A program made the translations under genes and the position numbers. DNA of 64,000 nucleotides from Mucilaginibacter pedocola (GTDB lineage Bacteria > Bacteroidota > Bacteroidia > Sphingobacteriales > Sphingobacteriaceae), in contig NZ_MBTF01000003.1 in assembly GCF_002013915.1 (NCBI RefSeq), positions 235,349 to 299,348 of the forward strand, read 5' to 3'. Every line of letters starts with the position of its first letter. Positions within the stretch are counted from its first letter, which is position 1. The notes under the pieces were generated by a model. The model saw only the letters and a list, made by a program, of their open reading frames with translations, was not told the DNA's origin and made no database searches. Positions 61,254-64,000 of this stretch are shown here, one piece after another.

Positions 61254-64000
61254 ATGAGAAAAATATTATACATCCTAACCTTATTTATAAGCACCGCAGC
61301 ATTTGCGCAAACAGGTAATTTGGTTGCACCCACCGGCGGGCAGGTAAGCTATGTGGTTGCCGATAAACAAGGTAAATACATTTACACCGTTGGCGGCGGA
61401 AAATTAATTATGTGGGACAGGAAACGCCACATTCAGTTACGCACCTTTCAAAACACAACGATAACAGATTACGCCGAAAAGTTTTTTCCTGTTTCGGTAT
61501 CAGATGATGGCGAAGTATTGATAGATAATTCAAAATCGCAGTTTGGTTTTTCTACCGTTACCGGGGAGAACCTGAAGTTTGATTATGGTAAAATTAAAAA
61601 AGGTACTAACGAGGCCTACAGCTACGATGTAAGGGGCGTGATGAGAACCGACTTGAAAACCCTGCAACCTGAACTGTACATACCCGACCCCGGCGCAAAA
61701 TTAGGGCTTGCGGTAACGCGGCTGCTGAACGGCGGTACGCAGATGATGGCTTACGATAATGAGCAATTTAAGCTTTGGGATCTGCAAAAAAAAATACTGC
61801 TAAGCAGTTTTAAGTTTGCTCACTATAACAAAGAAGCGCATTACATTGAACGTACCGGGCGTTTTGTTACGTTGAGTAAAAATGGCTCTTTTTATGATGT
61901 GTATGATGTAAACACAGGTAAACTGCTTACCAGCAACAGCCTCGAAAAAACCAACGAGTTCTCCTTTTGTGTATCCGAAGAAGGTAATCAAGCGATAACC
62001 CTTTCGGAAGATTCGGAATCGCCGGCTTTTTTAAAGATTTATGATATCGAAGGCTGGGTGCTTAAGAAAACTATTTCGATACCAAAGCGCCACGAGATAT
62101 ACTTTTTTTCGGAGAAAGAGAACAGCGTTTTAATAGGAGACTCGCCCATCAGCACCACACTCTCTACGTTCGATCTGGCCACGCGGTCGATCAAGCCAAC
62201 CTATGAGAGCCGCCTTGCTGATCTCTGGCGGCCGCTTAAAACTTATGAGGGCGTAGATGTTGCCGACCGGAAAAAACAGTTCAACCTGCAATATTTCGCC
62301 AACAATACTTTACTCACGCTGGATACCCGCCGCATGATGCCGCTTAGTATCAAGAAACTGAAGCCTTACCCTGAGGATTGGTATTTGCGCAGCAATAGCG
62401 GAGACACCGTTGCCTATACCGTGTATGGTGAGGGTGCGTTCCTCAAAAACATATCAACCGGTAAGCTATTACCAAAAATGGATGGCAATTGGGATGTGAT
62501 AGGCGATGATGTTCCGATGTTTTTTAGTAATGATGGTAATTGGATATACTATCAGGCAGAAGACCGTGTAAAAGAGAAGAAATATTTCAGGAAATTGAAC
62601 CTGAAGACTGGCCTCAAAGCCAACGTGCTTACTTACAATAACGCCAGGATGGCTTTTATAACCGAAGACCAGAAAGCAATGGTGGCGCACGAATGGGATG
62701 ATAAAGGTAACCGCATTACGGGCTGGAACCTGCAAACCGGGCAGGTGATGATGAGCATACCATATAAAGAAGGCTTTGATGACCCTAAATTGGAATACCT
62801 CGCCCTCTCGGCAGATAAAAAGCGGTTGATGGTAATTATAGGCTCATATATAAAAATGTATGATGTAGCTACTAAAACTTTGCTATCCACTTCAGAACAA
62901 TTAGCGCCTTCCGACAAATTTGTTGCCAACAACGACCTCTCTTTACTTGTAGATATTGACTACCGTGGGTATATAACCATCCATGATGCCTTAGGCAAGC
63001 GGCTGTTCTCTGCGCAAACCTCTACACAGGTAAATAACGTTAGCTTTTTAGATGATAAAAGAACAATTATCACTAACAATGCTGATGGCGCTGTACAAGC
63101 GTTCGATATCCCCTCTAAAAAACTTTACGGTACTTTTTACCAATTTAAAGGCAGTAACGATTGGGTATTTATAGCACCCACAGGCCATTTTGATGGCACA
63201 GAAGGCGGGATGAAAAGGCTTTATTACCTCAGCGGCCGTAATGTTATCCCGCTGGATAAAGTTTACGAAATGGCCTACACGCCTCACCTTTACGAGCGCC
63301 TTTATGCTGGCGAAACCTTTAAGAATATCGATGTCAAATTTAACGCGTTGCCTGTTGCGCGGATCAGCTACGCACAAGTAACCCGTAATTTAAACGTGGT
63401 AGAAGATAAGGTGCAAACCTATACCAACACCACCGGCCTTGCAGAAATTACGGTGAACGCCAGTGCCGAGAATGATAAGATAGACGAGATACGCCTGTTC
63501 CACAATGGTAAGATAGTGAATTTGGCTACACGCGGGCTGTTCGTTACCGATAACACTACAGGTACTGATACAAAGAAATATACTTTGAATTTGCTGCCCG
63601 GCGCAAACAATATCCGCGCGGTTGCCCTCAACAGTCAGCGCACTGAGAGCGAGCCCGACGAGATACTTGTTAACTATAACAGCGGCGCGCAAGCCAATAC
63701 GCCACCTGTTTTGAACAATGGTGCCACAGGTCCCGTAGCGACGGTGGATAAAGATGCCACTATGCATTTGGTGGTCGTAGGTATCAACGCTTATAAAAAT
63801 CCCAAGATGAGCCTGAACTACGCTTTAGCAGATGCAACGGCGTTTAAGAACGAAGCAGAAAAGGATGCCAAAACCATCACTACCAACCTGAAAACCTATT
63901 TTGTTACCGATGCGCAGGCCGATAAAAATGGCATCACCGCCGCCTTTGCCGAAGTGCAGAAGAACGCTAAGCCGCAGGATGTATTTGTGTTTTACTACGC
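61254..64000 (+). CDS. Exported beta-propeller / caspase-like protease, copy 3 (cut by window end)
   Basis: From the ATG at 61254 the frame stays open for 915 codons to the window edge. It has a signal peptide (MRKILYILTLFISTAAFA), then TGNLVAPTGGQVSYVVADKQGKY and a long propeller that differs most from the other two. The shared linker contains FIAPTGHFDGTEGGMKRLYY, ISYAQVTRNLNVVEDKVQTY and AEITVNASAENDKIDEIRL, and the caspase-like domain start is MHLVVVGINAYKNPKMSLNYALAD. The sequence stops at YYA, just before the expected GHG with the catalytic His, so whether His and Cys are intact cannot be judged here. More genes of the array may follow. Confidence 0.92.
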   Translation, partial: MRKILYILTLFISTAAFAQTGNLVAPTGGQVSYVVADKQGKYIYTVGGGKLIMWDRKRHIQLRTFQNTTITDYAEKFFPVSVSDDGEVLIDNSKSQFGFSTVTGENLKFDYGKIKKGTNEAYSYDVRGVMRTDLKTLQPELYIPDPGAKLGLAVTRLLNGGTQMMAYDNEQFKLWDLQKKILLSSFKFAHYNKEAHYIERTGRFVTLSKNGSFYDVYDVNTGKLLTSNSLEKTNEFSFCVSEEGNQAITLSEDSESPAFLKIYDIEGWVLKKTISIPKRHEIYFFSEKENSVLIGDSPISTTLSTFDLATRSIKPTYESRLADLWRPLKTYEGVDVADRKKQFNLQYFANNTLLTLDTRRMMPLSIKKLKPYPEDWYLRSNSGDTVAYTVYGEGAFLKNISTGKLLPKMDGNWDVIGDDVPMFFSNDGNWIYYQAEDRVKEKKYFRKLNLKTGLKANVLTYNNARMAFITEDQKAMVAHEWDDKGNRITGWNLQTGQVMMSIPYKEGFDDPKLEYLALSADKKRLMVIIGSYIKMYDVATKTLLSTSEQLAPSDKFVANNDLSLLVDIDYRGYITIHDALGKRLFSAQTSTQVNNVSFLDDKRTIITNNADGAVQAFDIPSKKLYGTFYQFKGSNDWVFIAPTGHFDGTEGGMKRLYYLSGRNVIPLDKVYEMAYTPHLYERLYAGETFKNIDVKFNALPVARISYAQVTRNLNVVEDKVQTYTNTTGLAEITVNASAENDKIDEIRLFHNGKIVNLATRGLFVTDNTTGTDTKKYTLNLLPGANNIRAVALNSQRTESEPDEILVNYNSGAQANTPPVLNNGATGPVATVDKDATMHLVVVGINAYKNPKMSLNYALADATAFKNEAEKDAKTITTNLKTYFVTDAQADKNGITAAFAEVQKNAKPQDVFVFYY

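Noticed and set aside
53142..64000. Interpretation of the protease array as a classical cytoplasmic anti-phage caspase system
   Set aside because: All four proteins have signal peptides and no cytosolic sensor, nuclease or pore-forming partner is present, so a cytoplasmic abortive-infection role is not supported.

Overview
The window is chromosomal DNA of a Bacteroidota bacterium, most likely a Sphingobacteriaceae member of the Mucilaginibacter/Pedobacter type. This is inferred from gene content (BamA with two Skp-like chaperones next to uppS and murI, LytS/LytTR pairs, TonB-plug barrels with carboxypeptidase-regulatory-like N-termini, GH106 and GH78 rhamnosidases), from TAnnTTTG-type promoter boxes, and from many short palindromic intergenic repeats. 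No tRNA, rRNA, CRISPR array, transposase or phage gene was recognised.

Layout. 1-6.6 kb: exbD-like gene, then an envelope block uppS-bamA-skp-skp-murI (+). 6.7-8.1 kb: cold-shock protein and a GAF-PAS-HisKA protein without an ATPase domain (-). 8.4-9.9 kb: HAD hydrolase and a lipoprotein (+). 9.9-12.5 kb: lysC-lysA (-), with a repeat apparently inserted in frame into lysA. 12.9-14.4 kb: ECF-type sigma factor, a small overlapping ORF and clpP (+). 14.7-19.6 kb: M1 peptidase and DUF892 protein (-), Smr-domain protein and NAD(P)-binding epimerase-like protein (+). 20-32.3 kb: a GH106 rhamnosidase and a mirror-image module in which an outer-membrane barrel gene diverges from a histidine kinase/LytTR pair on each side of a centre near 27.82 kb. 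32.5-35.4 kb: PhyH dioxygenase, GH5-like hydrolase and AraC regulator (-), preceded by a cluster of GGATA repeats. 35.5-40.1 kb: two drug/metabolite transporters, GNAT, LysR, polysaccharide deacetylase, histidine phosphatase and a divergent MsrA. 40.2-46.1 kb: RND efflux operon (adaptor, pump, outer-membrane factor; -). 46.5-52.6 kb: GH106-GH78-SGNH operon for rhamnose-containing glycans (+). 52.65-52.9 kb: a dense hairpin cluster. 53.1-64 kb: a tightly packed run of an exported papain-like protease with a DUF4384-like domain and three exported propeller-caspase proteins; the third is cut by the window end.

The most interesting region is 53.1-64 kb. Three tandem paralogues share an almost invariant linker plus caspase-like domain, while their N-terminal beta-propellers have diverged. 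All four proteins carry signal peptides, so this looks like a multi-protease envelope or extracellular system with variable sensing domains and a common effector domain. The mirror-image kinase/regulator/barrel module and the insertion of palindromic repeats into or at the start of coding genes (lysA, GH78) are the next most notable points.
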